From Paenibacillus paridis (lineage in GTDB: Bacteria; Bacillota; Bacilli; Paenibacillales; Paenibacillaceae): DNA of 64,000 nt. Location: contig NZ_VCIX01000082.1 in assembly GCF_006345825.1 (NCBI RefSeq), forward strand, positions 62,001 through 126,000, read 5' to 3'. The notes beneath the pieces were generated by a model. It was not told the DNA's origin. It saw only the letters and a list, made by a program, of their open reading frames with translations, and ran no database searches. Made by a program: the position numbers and the translations under genes. Positions 36,154 through 45,114 of the stretch are shown here, piece after piece; the first letter of the stretch is position 1, and every line of letters starts with the position of its first letter.

Positions 36154-38976
36154 CTAGACGGATATGAAGTGCAGCGCTTCCAGGCAGCCTTGCTCCTTAC
36201 GGTCCACCGCCTCCAGCAATATGGCCAAGCTTCCCTTGCCCTCCTCAAACCATGCTCCCGGCAGATAGAAGGAATCAGGGCTGCCGCCAGTAAGCACAGG
36301 CCTGGTATCTCCTCCATGCAGCCAAAGCCGACCAACGAGCCTTCCCTCCAAAAATACGGTCAACTTCATGCCTCTTCCAATCACCTTTGTCCGCCAGCCT
36401 GCTCCCGCTTCCGAGTTCGCGGTTGTAGCATACAGCCATGCGGTTTCACCCGGCTTCAGAGTAATCGGGAGCTCTACTGCTTGCGCGGCTTCCCTGCGCC
36501 ATTGCAAATGAGTTAGCAGTTCCTGCTCTTCCGCACGGCTAATGGACCAGCCCTTAGCCACGGTGCCTTCGTACAGAAACACCTGACCGGAGGATAAACC
36601 GAGCACCCGCTCCACAAATACGGTCAGCTCTACGGTTTGTCCGGCAGTTACGTAGTCCGAAATATCGAGATAAGGATCGAACGGATTCACCGCCCCGATT
36701 TCTTGGCCGCCAACAAACACGGTTGCTAGTGACTGGATCCCTTGGAAATGCAAGGTCCAAGAGCTCGCTGATTCCGATGCAAGGAACGTTTTTCGGTAAT
36801 ATTCGAATGCGGGATGATCCGGTGACAGCCAGCCCCCGAAGTTAACCACCGGCCATAACCTGTAATCCGGCGATTCGATCCATTCCTTGCGCATGGCGCG
36901 ACCTTCTGCACGATAGACGCTCCAATGGCCGCTGAGGGAATGAATCTTCGTTATTGCTGCTATTCCCTTCAATCCCTTCATCGCATGCAGACGCAGTCCG
37001 GGAAGCCTCGCATCATCAAAATTGGAATGCCCCCATATTTCCACACGCGCCTGTACCTTGCCCTTCCTCAGTCCCCCGTCAAGCGGCAAAAAGGCGCTCC
37101 CCCCTCCCGGAGCAACTGTTCCCGCATAGTGTCCGTCTCCATAAAGCGAAAGGACATCGCTGCCTTGGCGAAGCAGCAGCCCCTGCACCGCTTTTCCCTC
37201 TGCCAGTTGAACCTCGGCCTCATACCACGCAAATCCGCGGTAAATACCGAATGATTCAAGAGGGTCGATATCCTCCGATACCACTTGCCTCACTTCAGAT
37301 CCGGCCTGCTCCGGCAATCCACCCGCTGCTTCAAAGACGTCTAGCCGCCAATCGCATGCCGCCGCATCGTCAATAGTGCTGCCGTATCGCTGTGCTTCCC
37401 CGTGCTCTAATGGTTCGTTGCCATCAGCCAGTCCATTTAAATAAAGCGCTTTCATTCTTGTGGTGATGGATAGCTTGAGCTCGCGTCCATCCGCAGCAAC
37501 GATGGAACAGCCGCCATCTTCCCTCCCGTCAAAGGTGACCGTCACCGTTCCTTCCGACTCAACAGCCGCTGCGTTCCATGCCTTTATGTCCAGCGGCGGC
37601 CGTTCAAACCGCAGAACCAATTCGCCGCTTCCTTCCGTATGGAATGCCAGCCGCGCGCCATCATTCGCTGTCTCCGCCATAAACAGCTCAGCGGTTGAGT
37701 TCTCCAAGCAACCCTCGCTTCCCCATATGGCGAGCGGTACCTGATAAGGAAGCGCAAGGGACCTGCCGCCTTTTAGCGTAAAGGTATTCCTAACCGCTTC
37801 TCCTCCCGCCTCTTCGCCAGGCCCAGCAAGCGCCACTTGTTTATCCCGGTCATCTAAATTGGTAACAAACAGTAAGCTTCCTCCGCCTTTCAGGCGCAAT
37901 GCAAACGGTCCAGCCACTCGCTCATGATCTCCCGCAATCGCCCATCCATCCGTTCCTTTATTCCCGGGAGTTGCCTGGGCTAGCGGTGCGCCGTAGGCTG
38001 CAATAAGACGGCCCAGCATTCGGCCTTCATAGGCCTCCTCGCGAATATGTCCTTCCGGAGAAATCATGCCTCCAAAATCATAATCCGAGGTCATGAAAGC
38101 GAGCGGTTTCCCCCAATTGTTCGTAGCATTCGTGAAGCCGAAGTCCGTACCTGAAACCTGCAGATAAGGTCCGAGCAGCTTGGCCCCGCAGGAAAGCAGC
38201 CTGCGCAGCAGGTAATGAGCGCGATTCGTCTCCGTTACTAGCAGCGGATAACCTAGCTCCTCCAATCGTTCACTGTAGTGAAGCACCTTTTGCTCAAAAT
38301 CGGGCTCCCGGTTATCCGGATAAAAGTTGCAGGTCGGGACGACGTTGTCCGCGAAGCCGGAAGCTTGCAGCAAGCCGCCTTGCCCGGCGCAAGCAAATAG
38401 CGGAACCGTAATGCCGTGGCCAAGCGCCATATCGCGAAGGGCGCTTATATACCCTTTGGGGTCCAAGCAATCATAGAAATCAAGCTCATTATCGAGCTGC
38501 ACTCCGATGACCGTTCCCCCCTCGCCTACTTGATTCGCCTTCAGAAGCGGCAGTATACGGTCGAACCACTTCGCCACGCTGCCCAGGAACTGCTCATCGT
38601 TATCGCGTAATCTCAGCCCTTTGGTTAGCAGATAGGCCGGCAATGCCCCTCCATCCCATTCGGAGCAAATATACGGTCCCGGCCTAGCCACTACGTAAAG
38701 TCCAGCCTCCGCTGCGGCTGCAAGAAATGCGGCAACATCCTTCTCCCCGCTAAAATCCCAGCTTCCTTCTTGCGTCTCGTGATAATTCCAAGGAAAATAC
38801 ACGTCAATACTGTTGTAGCCGAAGGCTTTTAGCTGCTCCATCCGCTCCTTCCAAAGCGCCCTTGGAATTCGGAAATAAAACAGCGAGGCACATAGCAAAA
38901 TGTGAGGAGCGCCTTGAATATGGACCGCTTCTGCTCCAAACTGCACGGACGCTTCCGTGCTTGATTGCATGGACAT
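36154..38976 (-). CDS. GH35-like beta-galactosidase, cytoplasmic
   Basis: A 940-aa enzyme without a signal peptide. The N-terminal TIM barrel (about 15-340) is GH35-like: FYFRIPRALWKERMEQLKAF, GYNSIDVYFPWNYHE, DFSGEKDVAAFL, ARPGPYICSEWDGGALPA. The acid/base Glu is in GVQLDNELDFY (near residue 163) and the nucleophile in LLVTETNRAHY (near 249). Beta-sandwich domains follow, including jelly-roll regions near 700 and 800. GH35 enzymes release terminal beta-galactose. ATG at 38976 has GGAGG seven bases upstream. It heads the ABC operon. LacI operators lie just upstream, along with a promoter and a cre site. The start of the barrel differs from classical GH35 only slightly, so exact specificity is open. 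Confidence 0.88.
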   Translation of the reverse strand: MSMQSSTEASVQFGAEAVHIQGAPHILLCASLFYFRIPRALWKERMEQLKAFGYNSIDVYFPWNYHETQEGSWDFSGEKDVAAFLAAAAEAGLYVVARPGPYICSEWDGGALPAYLLTKGLRLRDNDEQFLGSVAKWFDRILPLLKANQVGEGGTVIGVQLDNELDFYDCLDPKGYISALRDMALGHGITVPLFACAGQGGLLQASGFADNVVPTCNFYPDNREPDFEQKVLHYSERLEELGYPLLVTETNRAHYLLRRLLSCGAKLLGPYLQVSGTDFGFTNATNNWGKPLAFMTSDYDFGGMISPEGHIREEAYEGRMLGRLIAAYGAPLAQATPGNKGTDGWAIAGDHERVAGPFALRLKGGGSLLFVTNLDDRDKQVALAGPGEEAGGEAVRNTFTLKGGRSLALPYQVPLAIWGSEGCLENSTAELFMAETANDGARLAFHTEGSGELVLRFERPPLDIKAWNAAAVESEGTVTVTFDGREDGGCSIVAADGRELKLSITTRMKALYLNGLADGNEPLEHGEAQRYGSTIDDAAACDWRLDVFEAAGGLPEQAGSEVRQVVSEDIDPLESFGIYRGFAWYEAEVQLAEGKAVQGLLLRQGSDVLSLYGDGHYAGTVAPGGGSAFLPLDGGLRKGKVQARVEIWGHSNFDDARLPGLRLHAMKGLKGIAAITKIHSLSGHWSVYRAEGRAMRKEWIESPDYRLWPVVNFGGWLSPDHPAFEYYRKTFLASESASSWTLHFQGIQSLATVFVGGQEIGAVNPFDPYLDISDYVTAGQTVELTVFVERVLGLSSGQVFLYEGTVAKGWSISRAEEQELLTHLQWRREAAQAVELPITLKPGETAWLYATTANSEAGAGWRTKVIGRGMKLTVFLEGRLVGRLWLHGGDTRPVLTGGSPDSFYLPGAWFEEGKGSLAILLEAVDRKEQGCLEALHFISV

Positions 38977-39014
38977 GTCACAACCTCCAATAAAATAGGC
39001 TAAAGACTCGAAAT

Positions 39015-39044
39015 ATGTAACCCGTTTCATGAAACCCGTTACAT
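39015..39044. promoter_or_regulatory. Double LacI-type operator upstream of the GH35 operon
   Basis: ATGTAACCCGTTTCAT (39015-39030) and ATGAAACCCGTTACAT (39029-39044) share two bases and together form an inverted repeat whose outer arms AAATATGTAAC and GTTACATATTT are perfect. They sit about 40 bp before the GH35 start. A third copy is at 39159-39174. Confidence 0.75.
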
Positions 39045-39158
39045 ATTTAGGGAAAAATAAATACACCTCATGGCTGGCGTAAACAGAAGACGAAATCTGT
39101 AAGACTAGCTGACGTGCATCTATGTGTCTCTTGAAGGGCAGGAACAAAACCGGCTTTC

Positions 39159-39174
39159 ATGAAACGGGTTACAT
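39159..39174. promoter_or_regulatory. Third LacI-type operator
   Basis: ATGAAACGGGTTACAT is the exact reverse complement of the site at 39015-39030. It lies about 40 bp downstream of the promoter's -10 box on the minus strand, a good place for repression. Centre spacing to the other sites is about 130 and 144 bp. Confidence 0.7.
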
Positions 39175-39211
39175 TCAATTGTGTGGTAAGGGGAAATCCG
39201 TTGACAATTTG

Positions 39212-39240
39212 ATTTTAGTCAACAATGTAAGCGTTGTCAA
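39212..39240 (-). promoter_or_regulatory. Strong promoter of the GH35/ABC operon
   Basis: On the minus strand TTGACA (39235-39240) and TAAAAT (39212-39217) are exactly 17 bp apart: perfect -35 and near-perfect -10. It lies in the gap between the LacI gene and the GH35 gene. Confidence 0.8.
39226..39239. promoter_or_regulatory. CcpA catabolite-responsive element (cre)
   Basis: TGTAAGCGTTGTCA matches 13 of 14 positions of the Bacillus cre consensus TGWAARCGYTWNCW. It overlaps the -35 box and spacer of the promoter, so carbon catabolite repression of the GH35 operon is expected. Confidence 0.7.
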
Positions 39241-39264
39241 TAGCGTGTTGAAAAGTTATTTATT

Positions 39265-40323
39265 TTATTGTCCCGCCCTGCGTAGCGGCGCTGTAGACTC
39301 CCTAATAATGAGCTCTGGCCTGACCTTCGTGTTCTTGCTTACCTTCGTTTTTGTAATCATTTGATGCAGCAGCTCCGCCGCATTTCTCCCCACGTCATAA
39401 CATTTCAAAGAAACCGTCGTGAGCTCCGGAATGCTGTCGGAAGCATAGGGAATATCGTCAAATCCGACAAGAGACAAGTCATGCGGCACGGAAACTCCTG
39501 CTTTGTGAGCCGATTTCATTACGCCGATAGCGACCAGATCATTGGCGCAAAAGATAGCCGTCGGGCGCTCCGATTCCGCGAGCAGCTCGTTCATGAACGT
39601 CTTGCCGCTGTCTACGGAAAATCCGCCATGGCGAATCCATTCCTTCCGAACCTGGCAACCGTTCTTCTCCATCGTCCTCACAAAACCTTGAACCCTTTGC
39701 AGCGTGTTGGACATATGCTTGTAACCGCCGACGAATGCAATTTCGCGATGCCCCAAATCGATGAGATGCTGCGTGGCTAGCTCTGCTCCTTCTCGTTCGT
39801 CAACATAGACGCGGGTAAGTCCCTCTCCCGGAAGATTGCCGTTAATGAGCAGCAACGGTACGCGCTTGCCCGCCTCAACTACCTCGTTTACCAGCCCTTT
39901 ATCCGGCTTCATGAGATTGATCCGGCCGCCAATCATCACAATCCCGTCTACCTGCTTTTCCATCAAAATGCTTAAATATTGCGATTCACGAACATACTGC
40001 TCTGCGGAGTCACGATTGGTCGATACGGTATCGCATAGAAAGAAAGTATACCCTTTGCTGCGTGCCTCCTGATCCAGGCCTGCCAATACCTCTGGAAAAA
40101 AAGGATTCGTAATATCAGGTAAAATAACGCCAATCATTCCGGTTTCCTTCTTAAACAAGCTTCTAGCCAAGGCGTTCGGCTGAAATTGGTGCTTCGTAAT
40201 CAGCTCCATAACCCGATCTCTTGTCGATTTCTTTACCGGGGCGGTGTTGTTGAGTACGCGTGATACCGTAGCCACTGAAACATTCGCTTCCCTAGCAATA
40301 TCATATACAGTAACCGGCTTAAT
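39265..40323 (-). CDS. LacI-family transcriptional regulator, apparent ATT start
   Basis: A 352-aa regulator: N-terminal LacI helix-turn-helix (KPVTVYDIAREANVSVATVSRVLNN, in part) and a periplasmic-binding-protein-like effector domain (GVILPDITNPFF; FCANDLVAIG; VGFDDIPYA). The first ATG/GTG in frame is the GTG of VATVS, which would delete the first DNA-binding helix. Upstream, AAG-CCG-GTT-ACT-GTA-TAT encodes the expected KPVTVY and is preceded by ATT, with GAGGAG nine bases before it and an in-frame TGA just beyond. ATT is therefore the likely start codon. It lies upstream of the GH35 operon on the same strand; the paired operators at 39.0-39.2 kb are its probable targets. Confidence 0.88.
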   Translation of the reverse strand: MKPVTVYDIAREANVSVATVSRVLNNTAPVKKSTRDRVMELITKHQFQPNALARSLFKKETGMIGVILPDITNPFFPEVLAGLDQEARSKGYTFFLCDTVSTNRDSAEQYVRESQYLSILMEKQVDGIVMIGGRINLMKPDKGLVNEVVEAGKRVPLLLINGNLPGEGLTRVYVDEREGAELATQHLIDLGHREIAFVGGYKHMSNTLQRVQGFVRTMEKNGCQVRKEWIRHGGFSVDSGKTFMNELLAESERPTAIFCANDLVAIGVMKSAHKAGVSVPHDLSLVGFDDIPYASDSIPELTTVSLKCYDVGRNAAELLHQMITKTKVSKNTKVRPELIIRESTAPLRRAGQ

Positions 40324-40415
40324 AGCTGCTCACTCCTCGGTCTATAGTTTCATTCTCCGTAAGAATAACAGAAGCTATGAAAAATAGAAACGAGTATATC
40401 CCATTATTTTGAAAC

Positions 40416-40461
40416 AAAGCCGAAAGAAGTGGAGGGGCTATCCCCTCCTTCTTTCGGCTTT
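40416..40461 (-). terminator. Intrinsic terminator after the GH43 operon
   Basis: AAAGCCGAAAGAAG-T-GGAGGGG (40416-40437) pairs with CCCCTCCTTCTTTCGGCTTT (40442-40461), with one bulged base. It lies eight bp past the GH43 stop and separates that operon from the LacI gene. Confidence 0.92.
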
Positions 40462-40468
40462 AAAAACA

Positions 40469-41341
40469 TTATTCATCCACGTCTACATAAGGTTGGCCAT
40501 CCTTAAAGCGAACAAGCCCGATGCAGGTTTCGCGGAGCACGCTGGTTTCCGGCTCGGCGAGCCGGTGGTAGACCAAGTACCATCCCTGTTCATATTCCGT
40601 AAGAGAGGCGTGACCTGTACCTACGGCACTGGCAGATTCTAGCGTCATCCGGTTATTGTCCGGCACTTCATATGGACCCATAATATGGTCGCTGAAAGCA
40701 TAGGCAATCTGGTATCTTGGATCACGCGTATCATAATTGCTCCAGGTAAGCCAATAACGGCCATCGCGCTTTTGCATATGCGGCCCTTCATTGTAGATCG
40801 CATTATTTTCTACAGCTCCATCACTTCCTTTGGAAGCATGAATTTGCTTGGATAAATCGATAGGCTCAGCCTTAAACGTCATCATATCGTCTTCCATCGG
40901 AACGATCCAGCACTTCCCCTGCCCCCACAGCAGATAAGGCTGCCCATCGTCGTCAACGAATAAATCGGCATCGATCGACTGGCAAGCGTACTGGTCGCGC
41001 GTAATGAGCGGGCGGTCCAGCATATCCTTGAACGGTCCGAGCGGAGAATCGGAGACGGCTACGCCGATCTGTGCTTCCGCAGAAAAGTACATATAATACT
41101 TCTCCTTGTATTTTGCAATGCCGGGAGCCCAGGCCTGCTTGCTCGCCCAGCTCACATCGTTCAAATCCAAGGCGAGATAAGGCCCGTCCCAGTTGATAAG
41201 ATCCTTGCTGTGGAACACATGAAATTTCTCGTACATCCAACCCTCACTGTCCTTGGTCGGATACAAATAATAATCGTCCCCGTCGCGCAGAATAAAGGGA
41301 TCTGCCCAGAATCCGGGCAATATCGGATTGTTGATTTGCAT
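40469..41341 (-). CDS. GH43-family glycosidase (arabinosidase/xylosidase type), cytoplasmic
   Basis: A 290-aa single-domain five-bladed beta-propeller with no signal peptide. The three catalytic carboxylates are placed as in GH43: Asp in GFWADPFILRDGD (near residue 14), the pKa-modulating Asp in SIDADLFVDDDG (near 122) and the acid Glu in YNEGPHM (near 184). GH43 enzymes cleave arabinofuranosyl or xylosyl ends. AAAAGGAG precedes the ATG. It ends the binding protein-permease-permease-GH43 operon, so it likely works on the imported oligosaccharide. Confidence 0.9.
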   Translation of the reverse strand: MQINNPILPGFWADPFILRDGDDYYLYPTKDSEGWMYEKFHVFHSKDLINWDGPYLALDLNDVSWASKQAWAPGIAKYKEKYYMYFSAEAQIGVAVSDSPLGPFKDMLDRPLITRDQYACQSIDADLFVDDDGQPYLLWGQGKCWIVPMEDDMMTFKAEPIDLSKQIHASKGSDGAVENNAIYNEGPHMQKRDGRYWLTWSNYDTRDPRYQIAYAFSDHIMGPYEVPDNNRMTLESASAVGTGHASLTEYEQGWYLVYHRLAEPETSVLRETCIGLVRFKDGQPYVDVDE

Positions 41342-41365
41342 GCTGATTCTCCTTTTTTTGAATGC

Positions 41366-42244
41366 TTATTCCTTAACGGAGCCAAGCGTAATGCCGTGTA
41401 CGAAATAGCGTTGCAGGAATGGATAGATGATCAGGATCGGCAGCATCGTTACGACGATTTTGGCTGCGTTGAAGGTCCGCTGGGAGAAATTAATCAAATC
41501 CTCCGGCCTCGTCGAAGACGAGATCGACGGGGCCACCACCAGCTGCTGAATATACGTTTGCAGCGGAATATTATGCTGCTTGTTCATCAGAATCAAGCCG
41601 TCAAAAAAGGCGTTCCAGTGGCTAACGATGCTGAACAGCGTAACCGTTGCAATAGCTGGCATCGCCAGCGGAACCGCGATCGTAATAAGCGTCCGCCACG
41701 GCCCCGCCCCGTCCATTTTCGCCGACTCGTTAATTTCCTTCGGCAAGCTGCGGAAGAAATTCATCAGCAAAATCACGTTAAAGATCGGAACGGCCGTCGG
41801 GAGCACAAGCGCCCAGATCGTATCGGTTAAATGAAGGCTCTTCACGACCATATACCATGGAATCAACCCGCCGGTGAACATCATCGTGAATACGATGACC
41901 CACATATAAATGTCTCTGCTCCGGAACTCAAGCCGTTCCTTGGCAAGCGGATAAGCCATCAGAATCGTTAGCACGAAATTGATTGCCCCGCCAAGCAGCA
42001 CCCGCTTAACCGACACGCCGAAGGCATCGAAGAAGCGGCTGTCCTTAAACATATATTCATAGGAGTAAAAGGTAAAGTCAACAGGGAACAAGGTAACTGC
42101 ACCGGAGGCTGCCGCCGACTTTCCGCTGAAAGACAAAGATATGACATAGATCAGCGGCAGCAAGCAAAGCAGCGTAACGAGCAGCATAATGAGCGTCAAA
42201 ATAATATCAGTCGTCCTGATTCCGCGTTTACCTGTAAGCGGCAT
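41366..42244 (-). CDS. Carbohydrate ABC transporter permease (LplC-type)
   Basis: A 292-aa six-span permease. The docking loop is INESAKMDGAGPWRTLITIAVP (in part; ESAKMDGAG near residue 184). The tail YPFLQRYFVHGITLGSVKE is typical of LplC partners. It starts 50 bp after the first permease and ends 24 bp before the GH43 gene. No ATPase gene is nearby. Confidence 0.93.
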   Translation of the reverse strand: MPLTGKRGIRTTDIILTLIMLLVTLLCLLPLIYVISLSFSGKSAAASGAVTLFPVDFTFYSYEYMFKDSRFFDAFGVSVKRVLLGGAINFVLTILMAYPLAKERLEFRSRDIYMWVIVFTMMFTGGLIPWYMVVKSLHLTDTIWALVLPTAVPIFNVILLMNFFRSLPKEINESAKMDGAGPWRTLITIAVPLAMPAIATVTLFSIVSHWNAFFDGLILMNKQHNIPLQTYIQQLVVAPSISSSTRPEDLINFSQRTFNAAKIVVTMLPILIIYPFLQRYFVHGITLGSVKE

Positions 42245-42294
42245 GGGACACTTCCCTTCTAGTTACAATAATGCGATCTCTCGGTGCTGTCGTT

Positions 42295-43209
42295 CTAGAA
42301 AATGCGATAGCCTGCAAACTTAGCAGCTAGCCTGTAGGATAGGAAGATCAGAATGAACCCGACAACCGACTTCAAGGCTCCCACTGCTGTCGCTAAGCCA
42401 TATTGATATTGTACAAGTCCAATGCGGTATACATAGGTGTCGATAATGTCTCCCGACTCATAGACCAAGGGATTGTATAGGTTATAAATCTGGTCAAAGC
42501 CTGCGTTTAGAATATTGCCGATATTAAGCGTCGACACGAGAATGATCGTTGGCAAAATACCCGGAAGCGTGACGCTCCATATTTTGCGAATCCGGCCAGC
42601 GCCGTCAATGGAGGCTGCTTCATAGAGCGAAGGATTAATCGCCGTTAGCGCCGCTAAGAAAATGATCGTATTAAAGCCAAACTCTTTCCATACATCGCTC
42701 AATATAACGACAGCCGGAAACCAATTATTGCTTCCGAGGAAAAAGATCGGTTCGCCAGTGATCGCCGTTACCACTTGATTGACGATGCCGTTCTGGGAGA
42801 GCATATCGTTCAAAATGCCTGCGAGAATAACCCACGAGAGAAAATGCGGCAAATAAATAATCGTCTGCATCCATTTTTTCAATCGGCTAAAGATGATTTC
42901 ATGCAGCAGCAGTGCGGTTGTTACCGGGATAAGCACATTCATGAGCATTTTCATCAAAGAGATAAAGATCGTGTTGAAAAAAATGATTTTGCTGTCATCG
43001 AGCTCGAACATATACTTAAAATTTTCTAAGCCTACCCATTTGGAGCCGAATATCCCTTTGACGGGAATATAGTCTTGGAACGCAATCGCCATTCCGAATA
43101 GTGGAACTATTCCGAAAATAATAAGGAGGATCATGCCCGGCGCCAGCATCAGATGATAATGAAACGTATTTTTGGAATCTCGCAAAGCTCCCACTCCGTC
43201 CTTAAGCAA
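42295..43209 (-). CDS. Carbohydrate ABC transporter permease (LplB-type)
   Basis: A permease of up to 304 aa with FHYHLMLAPGMILLIIFGIVP as first span, LPHFLSWVILAG and the docking loop EAASIDGAGRIRKIWSVTLP (near residue 205). The start is not certain: TTG at 43209 lacks a good ribosome site, while TTG at 43185 has GGACGGAG eight bases before it and gives the short tail usual for this family. It follows the binding-protein gene by about 66 bp. Confidence 0.92.
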   Translation of the reverse strand: MLKDGVGALRDSKNTFHYHLMLAPGMILLIIFGIVPLFGMAIAFQDYIPVKGIFGSKWVGLENFKYMFELDDSKIIFFNTIFISLMKMLMNVLIPVTTALLLHEIIFSRLKKWMQTIIYLPHFLSWVILAGILNDMLSQNGIVNQVVTAITGEPIFFLGSNNWFPAVVILSDVWKEFGFNTIIFLAALTAINPSLYEAASIDGAGRIRKIWSVTLPGILPTIILVSTLNIGNILNAGFDQIYNLYNPLVYESGDIIDTYVYRIGLVQYQYGLATAVGALKSVVGFILIFLSYRLAAKFAGYRIF

Positions 43210-43275
43210 ACTCTAATTTTACCGAAACTGAACGAGCCTGTCCGGTTCTCGCCCAGTTCCGGTGCTATGCCTCTT

Positions 43276-44916
43276 TTACTTCGCTGCTTCAGCGATTTCT
43301 TCCGTAATCTTGTCTCCGCCCTGCGACTTCCATTTATCTACGAACGTATCAAACGATTCCAGCGGCTCATTGCCCATAATAATTTTCAAGAACGTTTCAT
43401 CCTCCAGCTTGCGAAGGTTCGCCCATTTGGTACGCATCGTGTCCGTTTGATCGTAATAAATGCCGACCTTGCGGTTGATTTTGTCATCCTGGCCGAGCGG
43501 CAGAGCGCCAGTCAGAAACGCGTGTCTTTGCGACCAAGCGGCCAAATCCTTTTTCGGGTTTTCTTTATCCTTCAAGTAGGAATTGTAAATTTGCTTGGTC
43601 TCGCCTTGCAAAGTATCTGCATTTGCTTTGCCGTCAATGACGTCTTGGACGAGCTTAGCTTTCTTCTCTTTATCGTCGTAGTTGCTTACAAGCAGGGAGA
43701 AAGGCATGTTCATCCAGTTGAAATCATCCTTCTCCACGATGCCCTCGCCTTGCAGCTGATCGGCATCGAATTGCATGTTCAACGTTTTCAATACCGCTTC
43801 GGGGTGCTTGAAGCCTTTCTTCACAACCAAATATCTTGTCGTAGGAGAACCCATATGCGTGTTCATTTTCCCCTCTGTGCCGAGCGGCGACAGGTAAGAT
43901 ACCCATTCCGCTTTGGAATCCTGCGCAACGGAATCCGCCAGCATGCCAAACGGCAGCCACCATGGTCCGAAGAAAATGCCCGCTTTGCCGCTAACGACCA
44001 GCTCATTCACCTGCTCGCCCTTCTTCACGGCAAACTCCTTATCAATCACGCCTTCTTGCACCCAGCCTCTGATTTTGGCCAAAGCGTCCTTCACCTCGGG
44101 CTGAATCGAGCCGTAAACCGCATTGCCGCTCGCATCCTCGGTCCAAAGCTGCGGATACGCATTATAAGCGCTGAAGATGGAATCGAAGCCAAATACGCTC
44201 GTTCCGATGTTGACGATCACCTGATTGCCCAAGAGACCTACGGAACCTTTTTTGTCCATAAACACTTTCGTTACATTAATAATGTCATCCATCGTTTGCG
44301 GTACTTCCAGTTGAAGCTCGTCCAGCCAGTCTTGACGAATCCACAGCAGATTTTGCGCATCCGCGCCTGGGCTGACGTTAGGGAAAGCCATAAGCTTGCC
44401 GTCGAATGTCGCTGATGCAAGGCTGTAGCCGTCCGTAGAATCATAAGCCGCTTTGAGCGCCGGCGATACGAAGCTGTCATACGTTGCCGTCAGGTCTTCA
44501 ACCAGATCTGCATTCACCAGTTGAACAAGCTGCTGCTTGTCTACGGTCATGACATCCGGGATGTCGCCGGTCGACAGCGTAAGTCCGACCTTCTGCATGT
44601 AAGCGTCGCCGGAGGTTGTCGCCTGCCATTCATTCGTATATTTCACGTTCAGCTTCTCTGCAAAATAGCGAGTCAGCTCATTGTCTTCAATTGTCGAGCC
44701 GCTTGGCAGCTTCGGATCAACCGCCGCTTCCTTCCCGATGCTTATCGTCACCGTTTCCGTCATCGGCGCATAGGGATCGGCCGGTTCAGTCGTGCCTCCC
44801 GTAGAACTATTCCCGCCCGTATTCGTACTGCCGCTATTCGCGTTTCCGTTATTTCCTGAGCATGCAGTCAGTACCATCAGTGCGCAAACAATCAGTATGC
44901 CTAATGTTTTTTTCAT
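43276..44916 (-). CDS. Carbohydrate ABC transporter substrate-binding lipoprotein
   Basis: A 546-aa lipoprotein: MKKTLGILIVCALMVLTACS with lipobox LTAC, a GNNGNANSGSTNTGGNSSTGG linker (in part) and a large solute-binding fold with YFAEKLNVKYTNEWQ, LLWIRQDWLDELQLEVPQTMDD and GKAGIFFGPWW. These match the LipO-type binders of Paenibacillus. GGGG plus spacing precedes the ATG. It heads the transport operon and follows the YesN-like regulator by about 200 bp, so it is probably induced by that system. The ligand, perhaps an arabino- or xylo-oligosaccharide, is inferred from GH43. Confidence 0.92.
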   Translation of the reverse strand: MKKTLGILIVCALMVLTACSGNNGNANSGSTNTGGNSSTGGTTEPADPYAPMTETVTISIGKEAAVDPKLPSGSTIEDNELTRYFAEKLNVKYTNEWQATTSGDAYMQKVGLTLSTGDIPDVMTVDKQQLVQLVNADLVEDLTATYDSFVSPALKAAYDSTDGYSLASATFDGKLMAFPNVSPGADAQNLLWIRQDWLDELQLEVPQTMDDIINVTKVFMDKKGSVGLLGNQVIVNIGTSVFGFDSIFSAYNAYPQLWTEDASGNAVYGSIQPEVKDALAKIRGWVQEGVIDKEFAVKKGEQVNELVVSGKAGIFFGPWWLPFGMLADSVAQDSKAEWVSYLSPLGTEGKMNTHMGSPTTRYLVVKKGFKHPEAVLKTLNMQFDADQLQGEGIVEKDDFNWMNMPFSLLVSNYDDKEKKAKLVQDVIDGKANADTLQGETKQIYNSYLKDKENPKKDLAAWSQRHAFLTGALPLGQDDKINRKVGIYYDQTDTMRTKWANLRKLEDETFLKIIMGNEPLESFDTFVDKWKSQGGDKITEEIAEAAK

Positions 44917-45114
44917 TTCTGCTTATCCCCCTGCATATCGTTTAATGTTTACATCCCCAGTATAAGGCTGTTCGACGGATGTAAGGGTCAGAACGATGTT
45001 CACAAGTAGGTGTGATTTCGTATCCGCTTTCATCATGCTGATTTGCAGCCAGCAACAATAATCCACGTTCCGGCTGACAAACTTCTTACCTCACATTTTC
45101 TCTTCGACCCTCGC

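Noticed and set aside
43153..44415. A 420-codon plus-strand open frame opposite the GH43-operon binding protein
   Set aside because: It lies antisense to a clear lipoprotein gene, has no ribosome site and its composition looks like reverse-strand shadow.
44917..45114. A cre site or promoter before the GH43-operon binding protein
   Set aside because: TGTAAACATTAAAC matches the cre consensus at too few positions, and no well-spaced -35/-10 pair was found.
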